A stretch of 64,000 bases of DNA from Methylobacterium sp. E-045 (GCF_022829685.1 NZ_JAKSYE010000125.1:310001-374000); one strand, 5' to 3'. Positions 18,935-30,157 are shown, counted from the stretch's first letter. Program-made: numbers and translations. Notes: generated by a model not told the origin, from the sequence alone.

Positions 18935-21085
18935 ATGTCGATCGCCAGCAGTCTTAATGTCCGCCTCCCCGTGATGATCGTCGGTCTGGCGATGGTCAGT
19001 ACCGCCGTCATGGGAAGCCTGAGCTGGTATTCGGCGAGATCCGGCTTGACCTCTGCCGTGCAGGAACGGCTGGAATTCGCTGCCACGGCCCGCAAGACAG
19101 GTCTGGAACTGATCGCCGACCGCGCCCTCGGCGATCTTCTTGCCACCGCCGGCAACAATCAGGTCTCGAGCAATGTCGGCGATCTGGTCGAGGCTCTCGA
19201 TCCGGCGAAGGCCGAGTATGCGGGTCTCGTGCAGGCCTTCACCGGCCCGGCGACCGCGCAGGAACGTATGGCCGTCGAGGGCGCCGGCACCATGTATGGC
19301 CGTCGCCACGCCAAGGTGCAGGAAGTCGCCCGCAAGCTCTTGGAGCGCCCCGGCTATGCCGACCTCGTCTTCGTCGATGAGGGAGGTCGCATCGTCTATA
19401 CCACCACGAAGGGCGCGGATTTCGCCCATAGCCTGTCGGAACCCGATCTGCAGAAGTCCGGTCTCGCCAAGCTCTTCGAACGCCTCATGACCGCCGAACC
19501 CGATGCGGTGCTGACCCAGGATTTCGCCGCCTATCCCGCCGATTCCGGTCCTTCCGCCTTCCTGGGTCGCGCTATCTACCGGCGCGCCAACGTCGCCATG
19601 GGAACCGGGCAGGACGCCTCGCGGATCGGCTTCCTCGTTCTGCGCGTGACGCCCGCCCTCTTCGACGCCTCGTTGTCCGAGCGGAACGGCTTGGGCGCCA
19701 CGGGACAGGTGATGGCCATCGGTTCCGATGGGCTGCTGCGCGGCAATCCGCCCCTGAACCCAGCCGTGAAGGCAGGCATGCCCGTCGCGACGACGGGCCT
19801 GGACTCCGAGAGCCTCAAATCCGGCAAGCCCTTCGTCTACGGCAGCGGCGACAAGGCCCGCCTCGCCGCGACCGCCTCGATCTCGATGCTCGGGTCACCT
19901 TGGACGATCGTCGCCGAACAGGCCCAGAGCGAGGCCCTGCATTCCGTGAACAGCCTGACGCAATCGCTGCTCATGTCCGCCTTCGCGGTTCTCGCCGCCA
20001 CCGCCCTTCTCGGCCTGCTCTTCGCCCGCAGCATCGTCCGCCCCCTCGGCGCCCTCGCCCGTGCCCTCCAGGCCTTGGCCCGTCGCGAGATCCTCGACGA
20101 GGTCCCCGGTAGCCGTCGTGCCGACGAGATCGGCGAGATCGCCCGCGCCGTCGTCACCATCCGCGACATCTCGCTCGAAGACGCCGCCCAGCAGCTTCAA
20201 ACGACCGAAGCCTCCCGCATGCGCGCCGAGATCGAACGCCGGACCCTGCTCAACGAACTCGCCGACAATTTCGAGCGCTCCGTCGGTCGCATCGTCGATG
20301 GCGTGTCGTCCGCCTCCGCGAGCCTGCACGATGCGTCGAACAGCATGACCATGACGGTGGACGGCACGGTCAGCCGTTCGACGTCGGTCGCCACCACTGC
20401 CCACGAGACCGCCGGCAACGTCAACGCGGTGGCCGCGGCCGCCGAGGAACTCGGCGCCACGGTGCAGGAGATCGGCCGTCAGGTCGAGCAGGCCGCCGAC
20501 ATGTCCCGCTCCGCCGTCGAAGAGGCGAGCCGCACCGCGGACACCATGCGCACGCTGTCGGTTGCCGCCACGCGCATCGGCGACGTGGTCGGCATGGTCC
20601 AGCAGATCGCATCGCAGACCAACCTGCTGGCCCTCAACGCCACCATCGAAGCCGCGCGTGCCGGCGAAGCCGGACGCGGGTTCGCCGTCGTGGCGGCCGA
20701 GGTGAAGAGCCTCGCCGAGCAGACCTCCCGTGCCACGGCCGAGATCCACCAGCAGGTGGAAGCGATCCAGGGCGCGACCAACGGCGCATCCGGCGCGATC
20801 CAGGGCATCGTCTCGCGGATCGAGAGCATGAGCATGGTCACCAGCAGCATCGCCGCGGCCGTGGAGGAGCAGAGCCTCACCACCCAGGAGATCGTTCGCA
20901 ACATGGGGCAGGCATCGGCCGGCACCGGCGCCATGACCTTGGATATCGAGGAGGTCGCCCGCTCCGCGACCGAGGCCGGCACCTCCGCCGGCCGGGTCCT
21001 AACGGCCTCGGAAGAGCTGTCGACACAGTCCGACAGCCTGCGGTCGGAAGTCGGTCAATTCCTCGCGACGGTGCGCGCCGCCTGA
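18935..21085 (+). CDS. Membrane methyl-accepting chemotaxis protein with large periplasmic domain
   Basis: A 716-residue receptor. The first helix (about residues 10-30) is followed by a ~310-residue periplasmic region that looks like a double-Cache sensor. The second helix lies at about 345-365 ([24 protein letters not shown]), then a HAMP domain and a signalling coiled coil with the [21 protein letters not shown] tip. I chose the ATG at 18935 because it places the first helix at the N-terminus; upstream in-frame codons add 32 non-hydrophobic residues. Ligand unknown. A strong hairpin lies just past the stop. Confidence 0.9.
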   Translation: MSIASSLNVRLPVMIVGLAMVSTAVMGSLSWYSARSGLTSAVQERLEFAATARKTGLELIADRALGDLLATAGNNQVSSNVGDLVEALDPAKAEYAGLVQAFTGPATAQERMAVEGAGTMYGRRHAKVQEVARKLLERPGYADLVFVDEGGRIVYTTTKGADFAHSLSEPDLQKSGLAKLFERLMTAEPDAVLTQDFAAYPADSGPSAFLGRAIYRRANVAMGTGQDASRIGFLVLRVTPALFDASLSERNGLGATGQVMAIGSDGLLRGNPPLNPAVKAGMPVATTGLDSESLKSGKPFVYGSGDKARLAATASISMLGSPWTIVAEQAQSEALHSVNSLTQSLLMSAFAVLAATALLGLLFARSIVRPLGALARALQALARREILDEVPGSRRADEIGEIARAVVTIRDISLEDAAQQLQTTEASRMRAEIERRTLLNELADNFERSVGRIVDGVSSASASLHDASNSMTMTVDGTVSRSTSVATTAHETAGNVNAVAAAAEELGATVQEIGRQVEQAADMSRSAVEEASRTADTMRTLSVAATRIGDVVGMVQQIASQTNLLALNATIEAARAGEAGRGFAVVAAEVKSLAEQTSRATAEIHQQVEAIQGATNGASGAIQGIVSRIESMSMVTSSIAAAVEEQSLTTQEIVRNMGQASAGTGAMTLDIEEVARSATEAGTSAGRVLTASEELSTQSDSLRSEVGQFLATVRAA

Positions 21086-21093
21086 CCCGTCAT

Positions 21094-21132
21094 GGGCCTC
21101 CCGCGTCGACCGAGGGTTGACGCGGGAGGCCC
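21094..21132. terminator. 14-bp hairpin after the chemoreceptor gene
   Basis: GGGCCTCCCGCGTC (21094-21107) pairs perfectly with 21119-21132, with an 11-base loop. It starts nine bases after the preceding stop codon. No T-run follows; termination is plausible from position and stability but not certain. Confidence 0.55.
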
Positions 21133-21171
21133 GGCGCGTCCAAAGCCGGCCCCCATCCTGGAGGCCAGCCG

Positions 21172-22056
21172 ATGCCGCCGTTGCTCGCCCTGCCCTTCCC
21201 CGCCATCGATCCGGTGGCGGTGGCGATCGGCCCGATCACCATCAAGTGGTACGCCCTGTCCTACATCGTCGGCCTCGTCGGCGGATGGTTCTATGCCCGC
21301 CGGCTGGTGGCGGCGGACAGGTTCTGGGGTGTCGTGCGGCGCCCCAGCCTCAACGACATCGACGACCTCATCGTCTGGGTCGCCCTCGGCGTCGTCCTCG
21401 GCGGCCGCATCGGCTACGTCCTGTTCTACAATCTGCCGCTCTATCTCGACGATCCCCTCGAGATCCTGGCGATCCGCAACGGCGGCATGTCGTTCCACGG
21501 CGGCTTCCTCGGCGCCGTGCTGGCGATGGTGCTGTTCGCCCGCTCGCGGAAGCTTTCGCCCTATACCCTCCTCGATCTCGCGGCCGTCGTCGTCCCCATC
21601 GGCCTGTTCTTCGGCCGTATCGCCAACTTCGTGAACGGCGAGCTCTGGGGGCGGATCGCGCCGGATTTCGCCTACGCGATCGTGTTTCCCTCCGGTGGCC
21701 CCCTGGCCCGGCATCCGAGCCAGCTCTACGAGGCGGCCACCGAAGGGGCCCTCCTCTTCGTGGTGATGGCCATCGCCGTCCGCCGCTTCGGCTTCCGCAA
21801 GCCGGGCCTGCTCGGGGGAATCTTCGTCCTCGGCTACGCCGTCGCCCGCACCTTCTGCGAGTTCTTCCGCGAGCCCGACCGGCAGCTCGGATACCTGTTC
21901 GGCACGGAAACCTGGCCCTATGGCGGCGTCACGATGGGGATGCTTCTCTGCGTGCCGATGGCCCTGATCGGCATCACCTACATCGTCCTCGCTGTCCGGG
22001 GCGTGACGCGGCCGCGCCATGAACAGGCGGAGACCGTACGGGCCGACGTCGCGTGA
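21172..22056 (+). CDS. lgt: Prolipoprotein diacylglyceryl transferase
   Basis: Lgt attaches diacylglycerol from phosphatidylglycerol to the lipobox cysteine of prolipoproteins. The 294-residue product has about seven membrane helices and the Lgt signature [13 protein letters not shown], and the conserved HGGFLGA (catalytic His region) is present. Its last four bases overlap the next gene (GTGA), a clear sign of coupled translation. Confidence 0.95.
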   Translation: MPPLLALPFPAIDPVAVAIGPITIKWYALSYIVGLVGGWFYARRLVAADRFWGVVRRPSLNDIDDLIVWVALGVVLGGRIGYVLFYNLPLYLDDPLEILAIRNGGMSFHGGFLGAVLAMVLFARSRKLSPYTLLDLAAVVVPIGLFFGRIANFVNGELWGRIAPDFAYAIVFPSGGPLARHPSQLYEAATEGALLFVVMAIAVRRFGFRKPGLLGGIFVLGYAVARTFCEFFREPDRQLGYLFGTETWPYGGVTMGMLLCVPMALIGITYIVLAVRGVTRPRHEQAETVRADVA

Positions 22057-23147
22057 CCACGCCGCTGTTCGCCGCGATTCGCGACGAGATCGTCGAGACC
22101 GGCCCGATCGACATCGCCCGCTACATGGCGCTCTGCCTCGGACATCCGGTCCACGGCTATTACCGGACCCGCGATCCCCTCGGCGCCCGCGGCGATTTCG
22201 TCACCGCGCCCGAGATCAGCCAGATGTTCGGCGAGCTGATCGGCATCTGGATCGCCCTGACATGGGCCTCCATGGGCGGACCGAACCCTCTTGTCCTGGC
22301 GGAGCTCGGCCCCGGTCGCGGCACGCTGATGGCCGACGCCCTGCGGGCCCTGGGCCGGGCGGCGCCGGATGGGAAGCCCGCAATCCACCTCGTCGAGACC
22401 AGCCCCGTTCTTCGGGCCGCCCAGGCGTCCCGCCTCGGAGCCGCGTTCCCGACCTGGCACGACGGGATCGAGACCCTGCCCGACGGGCCGATGATCGTCA
22501 TCGCCAACGAGTTCTTCGACGCCCTCCCCGTCCGCCAGTTCCAGAGGACGGAGCGTGGCTGGTGCGAACGCCTCGTCGGGCTCTCGCCGGATGGCGGCCG
22601 TCTGGCTTTCGGCCTGGCGGCGGAGCCCGACCGGGAGATCGCGGCCCAGGCGCCCGTCGGAGCGCTGATGACCGTTCCGGGACCGGCCCTCGACATCGTC
22701 CGGACCCTGAGCCGCAGGATCGTCGCCCAGGGCGGTGCACTCCTGGCCATCGATTACGGCCATGTGCGACCGGGATTCGGCGATACGCTCCAGGCGGTCT
22801 CGGCCCATCGCTTCACCGATCCCCTGCTGGCCCCCGGCGAAGCGGATCTGACGACCCATGTCGATTTCGCCGCCCTCGGTCGGGCCGCCGCGGGCGAGGG
22901 GGCTCGTATCGATGGTCCTCTCGACCAGCAGGCGTTCCTCTTGAACCTGGGTCTGCGCCAGCGCGCGGATCGCCTGAAAGGCGCGGCGAGCCACGCTCAG
23001 GCCGAAGCCATCGATGCGGCCTTCCATCGTCTGACCGCGTCGGGAAAGAGAGGAATGGGCAGCCTGTTCCAGGCCATTGGAATCGTCGATCCAAGACTCG
23101 CCAGTCTCAGCGGCTTCAACTCGGTTGCTTCGACAATAAAGACCTAG
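22053..23147 (+). CDS. Class I SAM-dependent methyltransferase, MidA/NDUFAF7 family
   Basis: A 364-residue protein of the DUF185 family. SAM-binding motif I is [11 protein letters not shown], followed by the conserved [14 protein letters not shown] segment. Its mitochondrial relative NDUFAF7 methylates an arginine of complex I subunit NDUFS2, so a role in NADH dehydrogenase assembly is likely. Starts with GTG overlapping the lgt stop. Lgt-MidA pairing is common in Rhizobiales. Confidence 0.9.
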   Translation: MTTPLFAAIRDEIVETGPIDIARYMALCLGHPVHGYYRTRDPLGARGDFVTAPEISQMFGELIGIWIALTWASMGGPNPLVLAELGPGRGTLMADALRALGRAAPDGKPAIHLVETSPVLRAAQASRLGAAFPTWHDGIETLPDGPMIVIANEFFDALPVRQFQRTERGWCERLVGLSPDGGRLAFGLAAEPDREIAAQAPVGALMTVPGPALDIVRTLSRRIVAQGGALLAIDYGHVRPGFGDTLQAVSAHRFTDPLLAPGEADLTTHVDFAALGRAAAGEGARIDGPLDQQAFLLNLGLRQRADRLKGAASHAQAEAIDAAFHRLTASGKRGMGSLFQAIGIVDPRLASLSGFNSVASTIKT

Positions 23148-23326
23148 CTGAAATACTTTTTATCATTTGCTTGTATAGCATATGTTATGTTTATTGGTAC
23201 GTTGAATTTCAATCTTTTGCGACATCTTCTTCGCGATGTGGTGATTTGGAACAATTCCGGATTAACGAATTTTTCAGGGCCGCGTGTTCTGATTATTTTA
23301 TAAATATGAATATTGTGGGGGTTGGA
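23148..23326. other. AT-rich promoter region upstream of a chemoreceptor
   Basis: A 179-bp gap without a gene. The line 23161-23220 contains 17 G/C in 60 bases (28%), strongly below the surroundings. It contains several TATA-like stretches (for example GTATAGCATATGTTATG). This should hold the promoter of the following receptor; individual promoter boxes are not assignable. Confidence 0.5.
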
Positions 23327-25006
23327 ATGTTCGCGTCATTGACGATCCGCGTGCGGCTTGTCGCCCTGCTCGCTGGTCTTGCCGCCCTGATCGCCGTTGG
23401 CATCGGTGGCGGCTGGTGGGGAATCGTCGCGATGCACGACACCGTGACGACGATCCACGATGACCGCGTCGTTCCCCTGCGCGACCTGAAGTCCGTCTCG
23501 GATCTCTATGCCGTTCAGATCGTCGATGCCTCGCACAAGGTCCGCGACGGCGGCATGACCTGGCCCGCGGGCCGGAATGCGGTGGAGGCCGCTCTCGCGA
23601 CGATCCACACGCGCTGGTCCGCCTACAAGGCCACCACCATGGACGCCCGCGAGAAGGCGCTTGCCCTCGACGTCGAGGCGAGGATGCAGCGTGCCGCGCC
23701 CGCGATCGAGACATTGCTCGCCTTGCTCCGGAAGCAGGATACTCCGGCTCTCGCGGCCTTCACCGCCACGGATATCTATCCCGCACTGGACCCGATCTCG
23801 GACCTCATCGGCAAGCTCGTCGAGCTGCAGCTCGACGTCGCCGGTGCCGAGGCCGGAAAGGCCGAATGGATCTACGGCACCCTCTCCGTCGCCTTCATCG
23901 TCGTCGCGGTCATCGCGTGCCTGGCGACCGGGTTCGCCACACACACCGTCTTGCGCAAGGTCTCCGTTCCGCTCGGCCGCATCACCGGCCAGATGCAGGC
24001 GCTGGCCGGCGGCGACCTGACGATCGCGGTGAGTGACGCGGGCAAGCGCGACGAGATCGGAACCCTCGCCCGCGCGCTGCGGGTCTTCCAGGACTCTCTG
24101 ATCGCCAAGCGGGACGCGGACGAGGCGGCGGCGCGTGGGGCGGAGGACAAGATCCGGCGCGCCCAGCATCTCGACACCCTGACGCGATCGTTCGAGGCCA
24201 ACGTGTCCACCCTGAGCCAGGGCGTATCCTCGGCTGCCACGGAGATGGAGGCCACCGCCGCCGCCATGGCGGGGACGGCGAACGAGACCAATCTCCAGTC
24301 GGCCGGCGTCGCGAGCGCGGCCCAGCAGACATCGGCCAACGTGCAGACCGTGGCCGCGGCCACGGAGGAACTGTCCGCGTCCGTGCAGGAGATCGCGGGC
24401 CAGGTGACGCATTCATCCAACGCGGCCACCGCCGCGCGTCAGGAAGCGGAGCGCACGAACGCCATGATGCGCTCCCTGGCCACCGGAGCGAGGAACATCG
24501 GCGACATTGTCGGCCTGATTTCCGGGATTGCGTCCCAGACCAACCTGCTGGCTTTGAACGCCACCATCGAGGCCGCACGGGCGGGAGCGGCGGGGCGCGG
24601 CTTCGCCGTCGTCGCCACGGAGGTCAAGGCGCTGGCCGAGCAGACGACGCGGGCGACCGACGAGATCGCCGTCCAGATCGCCGCGATCCAGACCGAGACC
24701 GACGCGGCGGTGACGGCGATCGCCGGGATCGGGCGAACGATCGGAGAGATGAGCGCGATCGCCGCCGGCGTGGCTGCCGCGATCGAGGAACAGGGCGCGG
24801 CGACCCGGGAGATCGCGCGCAACGTCCAGCAAGCCGCTCAGGGCACGCAATCGGTGAGCGATACGATCCTGTCGGTGCGCGATGGCGCCAGGGGAACGGG
24901 CGAAGCAGCCGGACAGGTGCTCGACGCCGCGCAGGATCTGTCGCGGACATCCGAACGGATGCGGCGGGAGGTGGAAGCGTTCCTGGCGGATGTGCGCGCC
25001 GCCTGA
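23327..25006 (+). CDS. Membrane methyl-accepting chemotaxis protein, four-helix-bundle sensor
   Basis: A 559-residue receptor. The first helix (about residues 8-32) is followed by a ~155-residue periplasmic region resembling a 4HB_MCP sensor ([23 protein letters not shown]). The second helix is at about 190-212, then HAMP and the signalling coiled coil with tip [21 protein letters not shown]. The ATG at 23327 is chosen since a GGGGG stretch lies a few bases upstream; an ATG at 23306 would add seven residues. The open frame continues far upstream through midA in another frame, which is not real. Confidence 0.9.
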   Translation: MFASLTIRVRLVALLAGLAALIAVGIGGGWWGIVAMHDTVTTIHDDRVVPLRDLKSVSDLYAVQIVDASHKVRDGGMTWPAGRNAVEAALATIHTRWSAYKATTMDAREKALALDVEARMQRAAPAIETLLALLRKQDTPALAAFTATDIYPALDPISDLIGKLVELQLDVAGAEAGKAEWIYGTLSVAFIVVAVIACLATGFATHTVLRKVSVPLGRITGQMQALAGGDLTIAVSDAGKRDEIGTLARALRVFQDSLIAKRDADEAAARGAEDKIRRAQHLDTLTRSFEANVSTLSQGVSSAATEMEATAAAMAGTANETNLQSAGVASAAQQTSANVQTVAAATEELSASVQEIAGQVTHSSNAATAARQEAERTNAMMRSLATGARNIGDIVGLISGIASQTNLLALNATIEAARAGAAGRGFAVVATEVKALAEQTTRATDEIAVQIAAIQTETDAAVTAIAGIGRTIGEMSAIAAGVAAAIEEQGAATREIARNVQQAAQGTQSVSDTILSVRDGARGTGEAAGQVLDAAQDLSRTSERMRREVEAFLADVRAA

Positions 25007-25186
25007 GCGGTTTGGCATCCGCACGCCGATGCGTTCCTTGCTCGCCCCAGTGATGGGGCCTCGGTCCCGCCCACCGGCTGGCCGCGTCGGGGCGTCGGCT
25101 CCCTTAGGGATTTGCCGTGATGACGCCTGACGCATAAGAACATTCGCCACGGGTTACAAAGTGGCGACGAAGCGAGGGCCAAGCGC

Positions 25187-25510
25187 ATGAAGGTTGTCGA
25201 TCTCGACCGGGAGACGATCAAGCGGGGGCTCGACGATCGCTCGATTCTGCTCATCGACGTGCGGGAGCCGCACGAGTATTCGGCCGGTCACATTCCCGGC
25301 TCCGTCCCGCACCCCCTGTCGACCTTCGACACCCGCGCCTTGTCGGCGCTGATCGCGGAGGACGGACGTCGCCCGGTCTTTTCCTGCGCGGCCGGTGTCC
25401 GCTCGGTCCACGCCCTTGCCGCCGCTCAATCCGCCGGCATTCCGGTGGAGGAGCATTACGTCGGCGGGTTCAAGGACTGGTATCTGGCCGGGGAAACGGT
25501 CGAGTCCTGA
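25187..25510 (+). CDS. Single-domain rhodanese-like protein
   Basis: A 107-residue rhodanese with the CDC25-like loop CAAGVRS, whose Cys would carry a persulfide. Known chemistry of the family is transfer of a sulfane sulfur to cyanide or a cellular acceptor. The protein has the family start LIDVREPHEYSAGHIPGS. It stands alone between a chemoreceptor and an RND pump. The acceptor is unknown. Confidence 0.88.
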   Translation: MKVVDLDRETIKRGLDDRSILLIDVREPHEYSAGHIPGSVPHPLSTFDTRALSALIAEDGRRPVFSCAAGVRSVHALAAAQSAGIPVEEHYVGGFKDWYLAGETVES

Positions 25511-25652
25511 ACGTTCCGCGTCCCAGATTCGGTCGAATGGCGGTCTGGCGACCGTTCCACGCCTCAATCCCATCGCTCCACGGGCTATGTGCGGCAGCGC
25601 ACGACATCACGGGAACGGTGCCTTTAGCTCGCAGGGCGCAGGGAAAAGCAAC

Positions 25653-26801
25653 ATGATCAAGCGTCCGCTCTCCGGATGGTCGTCCGCGATCCTCCTGTCC
25701 GCCGTCCTTCTCGCCTTCACCGCTCCGGTTTCCGCCCAGGCGCCCGGTGGTCCGCCCCCGAAGGTGACCACGGCCAAGCCGGTGGTGCGCGAGATCGTGG
25801 AGACCGATATGTATACGGGACGCTTCGATCCCGTGGAGATCGTCGACGTGCGGGCCCGGGTCACCGGCTATCTCGAGAAGGTCAATTTCGTGGACGGCGC
25901 CACGGTGAAGAAGGGCGACCTGCTCTTCGTCATCGACCGTCGCCCCTACAAGGCGGCCCTCGACCAGGCCAAGGCCGCCCTCACCTCCGCCCAGGCCGGA
26001 TTGACCTTCTCCCAGACCGATCTCGAGCGCGCTCAGACCCTGAGCCGGTCCGGCAACATTTCCGAGCAGGTGACGGATCAGCGCCGGCAGGCGTCGCAGA
26101 CGGCTCAGGCCAATGTGGACAGCGCCGATGCGCAGTTGCGCCAGGCGCAGCTCAACTACGATTTCACCGAGGTCCGGGCCCCGATCTCGGGCCGCATCAG
26201 CCAGCGCCTCGTCACAGAGGGCAACATCGTCATCACCGACCAGACCCAGCTGACGACGATCGTCTCCCTGGACCCGATCTATTTCGGCTTCACTGTGGAT
26301 GAGCGCTCCTTCCTGAAGTACCAGGGCAGCCTCGGCATCGGCATGGGCCAGACCCAAAAGGGCAAGGGCGTTCCGATCCTGATCGCCCTGACCAACGAGG
26401 CGAAGCCGACCCGCAAGGGCACCCTCGACTTCGTGGACAACCGCGTCGACAACGCCACCGGTACGGTGCTGCTGCGCGCCACCGTCGAGAACCCGGACGG
26501 CTTCATCAAGCCGGGCCTGTTCGGCATCGTCTCGCTGCCGGCGACGAAGCCCTTCCAGGGCATCCTTCTGCCCGACGAGGCCATCTCCGCGAACCAGGAC
26601 AAGCGCATCGTCTACATCGTGGCCGACGATGGCTCGGTGACCACCCGCGACGTGAAGCTCGGGCCGAAGGTCGATGGCTACCGCGTGATCCGCGAAGGCC
26701 TGAAGGGCGACGAGAACGTGGTCGTCAACGGCCTGTCCCGCGTCCGCCCCGGCGCCAAGGTGACGGCGGAAGCGAGCACGCTGCCGCCGAGCCGCACCTG
26801 A
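25653..26801 (+). CDS. RND efflux periplasmic adaptor (membrane fusion protein)
   Basis: A 382-residue adaptor. It begins with an N-terminal signal peptide (about residues 1-29, ending VSAQA), followed by barrel-sandwich hybrid (lipoyl) halves, an alpha-hairpin (about residues 105-165), and beta-barrel and membrane-proximal domains. No lipobox Cys is seen, so it is anchored differently from AcrA. It pairs with the HAE1-type permease 141 bases downstream, forming a drug/toxin export pump. No TolC-type gene or TetR regulator is next to it. Confidence 0.9.
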   Translation: MIKRPLSGWSSAILLSAVLLAFTAPVSAQAPGGPPPKVTTAKPVVREIVETDMYTGRFDPVEIVDVRARVTGYLEKVNFVDGATVKKGDLLFVIDRRPYKAALDQAKAALTSAQAGLTFSQTDLERAQTLSRSGNISEQVTDQRRQASQTAQANVDSADAQLRQAQLNYDFTEVRAPISGRISQRLVTEGNIVITDQTQLTTIVSLDPIYFGFTVDERSFLKYQGSLGIGMGQTQKGKGVPILIALTNEAKPTRKGTLDFVDNRVDNATGTVLLRATVENPDGFIKPGLFGIVSLPATKPFQGILLPDEAISANQDKRIVYIVADDGSVTTRDVKLGPKVDGYRVIREGLKGDENVVVNGLSRVRPGAKVTAEASTLPPSRT

Positions 26802-26823
26802 CGCGCACCCCATTCTAGACCGG

Positions 26824-26871
26824 ACCCGCCGGTTTCCGCCTTTCGTTTCAGGGGCGTGACATCCGGCGGGT
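26824..26871. repeat. Inverted repeat between adaptor and permease genes
   Basis: ACCCGCCGG (26824-26832) pairs with CCGGCGGGT (26863-26871), 30 bases apart, inside the 141-bp gap between the two pump genes. It could lower read-through or form part of the leader of the permease gene. Evidence is structural only. Confidence 0.35.
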
Positions 26872-26942
26872 TCTTGACGGCGAACGAAGAAACATTCCCG
26901 CGGAGGTGCCCGAGGGCTCCTGTGCGGCGAGAGGTTTGACCG

Positions 26943-29900
26943 ATGCGCTTTGCCCACTTCTTCGTCGATCGGCCGATCTTCGCGTCGGTGACGTCGATCA
27001 TCTTCCTGATCCTCGGCTACGTCTCCTATGAGTCGCTGCCCGTCGCGCAATATCCCGAGATCGTGCCGCCCACCGTCGTCGTGCGCGCCTCCTATCCCGG
27101 CGCCAATGCCGAGACGGTGGCGGCGACGATCGCGACGCCCATCGAGCAGGAGGTGAACGGCGTCGACAACATGCTCTACATGACGTCGCTGTCCACCAAC
27201 GACGGCAACATGCAGCTGACCGTCACCTTCAAGGTCGGCACCAACCTCGATATCGCCAACGTGCTGGTGCAGAACCGTCTCTCGGTGGCGCAGCCGCGCC
27301 TTCCGCCCGACGTGCGCAACCTCGGCGTCACCGTCCGCAAGTCCTCGCCCGATCTGATGATGGTCGTGCACCTGCTGTCACCGGACAACACCTACGACCA
27401 GAACTACCTCTCCAACTACATCTACCTGCGGATCCGCGACGAGTTGCTGCGCCTCGACGGCGTCGGCGACATCACGGTGTTCGGCGGCAGCGAATACGCC
27501 CTGCGCATCTGGCTCGACCCGAACAAGCTCTCCGCCTACGGCCTCTCGACCACCGACGTCATCTCGGCCCTCCAGGAGCAGAACGTCCAGGTCGCCTCGG
27601 GAGCTCTCGGTGCCCCGCCCGCGCCGAAGGACAATGCCTTCCAGCTCGTCGTCCAGTCCCAGGGGCGCTTCCAGACTCCGGAAGAGTTCACCGAGGTCAT
27701 CGTCAAGGCCAGCGACGGCCGCCTCGTGCGCGTGAAGGACATCGCCCGCACCGAGATGGGCCAGAAGGACTACACCACCCAGTCCTTCCTGAACTCCACC
27801 CCCGCCGTCGGCGTCGGCGTGTTCCAGCGTCCGGGGACCAACGCCCTCGAAGCCGCCACGCAGGTGCGGGCGACGATGGAGACGATCAAGAAGAGCTTCC
27901 CGCCGGGGGTCGAGTATCGGATCGCCTACAACCCGACCGAGTTCATCGAGGAATCGGTCCACGAGGTCTACAAGACCCTGTTCGAGGCCGTGGCCCTCGT
28001 GGTCGTCGTGGTCATCGTCTTCCTGCAGAGCTGGCGCACGGCGCTGATCCCGGTGATCGCGATCCCGGTCTCGCTGATCGGCACCTTCGCGGCGATGGAG
28101 GCGTTCGGCTTCTCCATCAACAACCTCACCCTGTTCGGCCTCGTCCTCGCCATCGGCATCGTCGTCGACGACGCGATCGTGGTGGTGGAGAACGTCGAAC
28201 GGAACATGGCGGAGGGGCTCTCGCCCGGAGACGCCGCGCACAAGACCATGGACGAAGTGGGCGGCGCGGTACTCGCCATCGCCCTCGTCCTGTCGGCGGT
28301 GTTCATCCCCACCGCCTTCATCCCCGGAATTTCCGGACAGTTCTACAAGCAGTTCGCGCTCACCATCGCGGCCTCGACCATCATCTCGATGTTCAACTCG
28401 CTGACGCTGTCGCCGGCGCTCTGCAAGCTGCTGCTCAAGCCCCACCACGAACATGCCAAGCCGAAGTTCTTCCTGACGCGGTTCGTCGCCTGGCTCGCCG
28501 ACCTGTTCAACCGGGGCTTCGACAGGCTGTCGCATGGCTACGCCGCCACGATCCGATTCCTCACCGGCCGCACGATCGGCCTGCTCGGCATGATGGTGGT
28601 GTACGCCGCGATCATCGCCGGCACGCTGCATGTGGCCACCACGACGCCCACGGGCTTCATTCCGCAACAGGACCAGGGCTACCTCATCGGCGTCGTCCAG
28701 CTGCCCGCAGGCTCGGCGCTGGAACGGACCACCGCCGTGGTGCGGCGGGCCGCCGACATGGCCCTCAAGGTCGACGGCGTCGCCGATGCCGTCATCATCT
28801 CGGGCTTCGACGGGGCGACCTTCACCAACACCACCAACGGCGCGGTGATGTTCCTGGTTCTGAAGGGGGCAAAGGAGCGCGCCACCACGGGCAGAACGGC
28901 GGCGGCCATCACCGGCGACGTGTTCAAGGCCACCGCCTCGATCCAGGAGGCGCGGGTCCTGTTCATTCCGCCGCCCCCGGTCCGCGGCCTCGGCACCGGC
29001 GGCGGTTTCAAGATGCAGATCGAGAGCCGCCAGAACTCGGCCATCGCCCCCCTGCTGGCCGCCACGAACGAGATCCTCGGTCAGGCGAACCAGAGCAGCG
29101 ACGTCCAGCGGGTGTTCACCACCTTCGGCAACGACACGCCCCAGCTCTTCATCGACATCGATCGCACGATGGCGCGGATGCTGAACGTGCCGCTGGCGTC
29201 GGTCTTCGCCACCCTGCAGACCAATCTCGGCGGCGCCTACGTCAACGATTTCAACACGTTCGGCCGCATCTACCAGGTGCGTGCGCAGGCCGACGCCGCC
29301 TTCCGCCTGGAGAAGGGCGACATCGAACGGCTCAAGGTCCGTTCCTCCACCGGCGCCCTGGTGCCGATGGGGACACTGGCTTCGATCCGCGAGATCAGCG
29401 GGCCGCAGATCGTGCAGCGGTTCAACCTGTTCTATTCGGTCCCGATCCAGGGCGACGCCAAGCCCGGCATATCCACCGGCCAGGCCCTCGCGGCGATGGA
29501 AAAGATCGCCCAGTCCCTGCCGGAGGGCTACGCCTACGACTGGACCGAGATCGCCTTCCAGCAGAAGGCGACGGGCAACACCGCGATCTATGTCTTCGGT
29601 CTCGGCGTGCTCCTCGTCTTCCTGGTCCTGGCGGCGCAGTACGAATCCTGGGCGCTGCCGCTGGCGATCATCCTCGTCGTCCCGACGGGGGTGCTCTCGG
29701 CCCTGGGGGCGGTCCAGTTCAGGGGGCAGGACAACAACATCCTGACCCAGATCGGACTGATCGTGCTCATCGGTCTGGCGGCGAAGAACGCGATCCTGAT
29801 CGTGGAGTTCGCCCACCAGCTCGAAGAGACGGAGAAGAAGGGGCCGGTCGCCGCCGCGGTGGAAGCCTGCCGCCTGCGCCTGCGCCCGATCCTGATGACG

Positions 29901-30152
29901 GCCTTCGCCTTCATCCTCGGTACGGTGCCCCTCGTCATCGCCACCGGACCAGGCGCCGAGATGCGTCAGGCTCTCGGCACCGCGGTCTGCTTCGGCATGA
30001 TCGGCGCAACGTTCTTCGGCCTGTTCCTCACCCCGGTCTTCTACGTGGCGATCCGCAACATCCTGATCTGGTTCGCCAAGAAGCGCGGCAAGGATCCGCA
30101 CGACACCACCCCTGACAAGCACGACCCCCACGCGACGCCTTCGCACGCGTGA
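26943..30152 (+). CDS. RND multidrug efflux permease, HAE1/AcrB family
   Basis: A 1069-residue inner-membrane proton-drug antiporter of normal family length with twelve membrane helices and two large periplasmic loops. The proton-relay acidic pair is present in VDDAIVVVEN of helix 4, and the N-terminus (FFVDRPIFASV) is typical of AcrB/MexB/BepE. The C-terminus is rich in His and Asp (KHDPHATPSHA). Likely exports dyes, detergents or aromatic compounds with the upstream adaptor and an unlinked outer-membrane channel. Confidence 0.93.
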   Translation: MRFAHFFVDRPIFASVTSIIFLILGYVSYESLPVAQYPEIVPPTVVVRASYPGANAETVAATIATPIEQEVNGVDNMLYMTSLSTNDGNMQLTVTFKVGTNLDIANVLVQNRLSVAQPRLPPDVRNLGVTVRKSSPDLMMVVHLLSPDNTYDQNYLSNYIYLRIRDELLRLDGVGDITVFGGSEYALRIWLDPNKLSAYGLSTTDVISALQEQNVQVASGALGAPPAPKDNAFQLVVQSQGRFQTPEEFTEVIVKASDGRLVRVKDIARTEMGQKDYTTQSFLNSTPAVGVGVFQRPGTNALEAATQVRATMETIKKSFPPGVEYRIAYNPTEFIEESVHEVYKTLFEAVALVVVVVIVFLQSWRTALIPVIAIPVSLIGTFAAMEAFGFSINNLTLFGLVLAIGIVVDDAIVVVENVERNMAEGLSPGDAAHKTMDEVGGAVLAIALVLSAVFIPTAFIPGISGQFYKQFALTIAASTIISMFNSLTLSPALCKLLLKPHHEHAKPKFFLTRFVAWLADLFNRGFDRLSHGYAATIRFLTGRTIGLLGMMVVYAAIIAGTLHVATTTPTGFIPQQDQGYLIGVVQLPAGSALERTTAVVRRAADMALKVDGVADAVIISGFDGATFTNTTNGAVMFLVLKGAKERATTGRTAAAITGDVFKATASIQEARVLFIPPPPVRGLGTGGGFKMQIESRQNSAIAPLLAATNEILGQANQSSDVQRVFTTFGNDTPQLFIDIDRTMARMLNVPLASVFATLQTNLGGAYVNDFNTFGRIYQVRAQADAAFRLEKGDIERLKVRSSTGALVPMGTLASIREISGPQIVQRFNLFYSVPIQGDAKPGISTGQALAAMEKIAQSLPEGYAYDWTEIAFQQKATGNTAIYVFGLGVLLVFLVLAAQYESWALPLAIILVVPTGVLSALGAVQFRGQDNNILTQIGLIVLIGLAAKNAILIVEFAHQLEETEKKGPVAAAVEACRLRLRPILMTAFAFILGTVPLVIATGPGAEMRQALGTAVCFGMIGATFFGLFLTPVFYVAIRNILIWFAKKRGKDPHDTTPDKHDPHATPSHA

Positions 30153-30157
30153 CGACA

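Noticed and set aside
22019-25006. One 995-codon plus-strand frame that seems to fuse something to a chemoreceptor
   Set aside because: The first ~430 codons run through midA in a wrong frame and through the AT-rich gap. The true receptor start is near 23327.
25527-25619. Small palindromes (ATTCG-GT-CGAAT; ACCGTTCC...GGAACGGT) upstream of the RND adaptor
   Set aside because: They are short or widely spaced and easily arise by chance. No regulator gene is nearby to support them.
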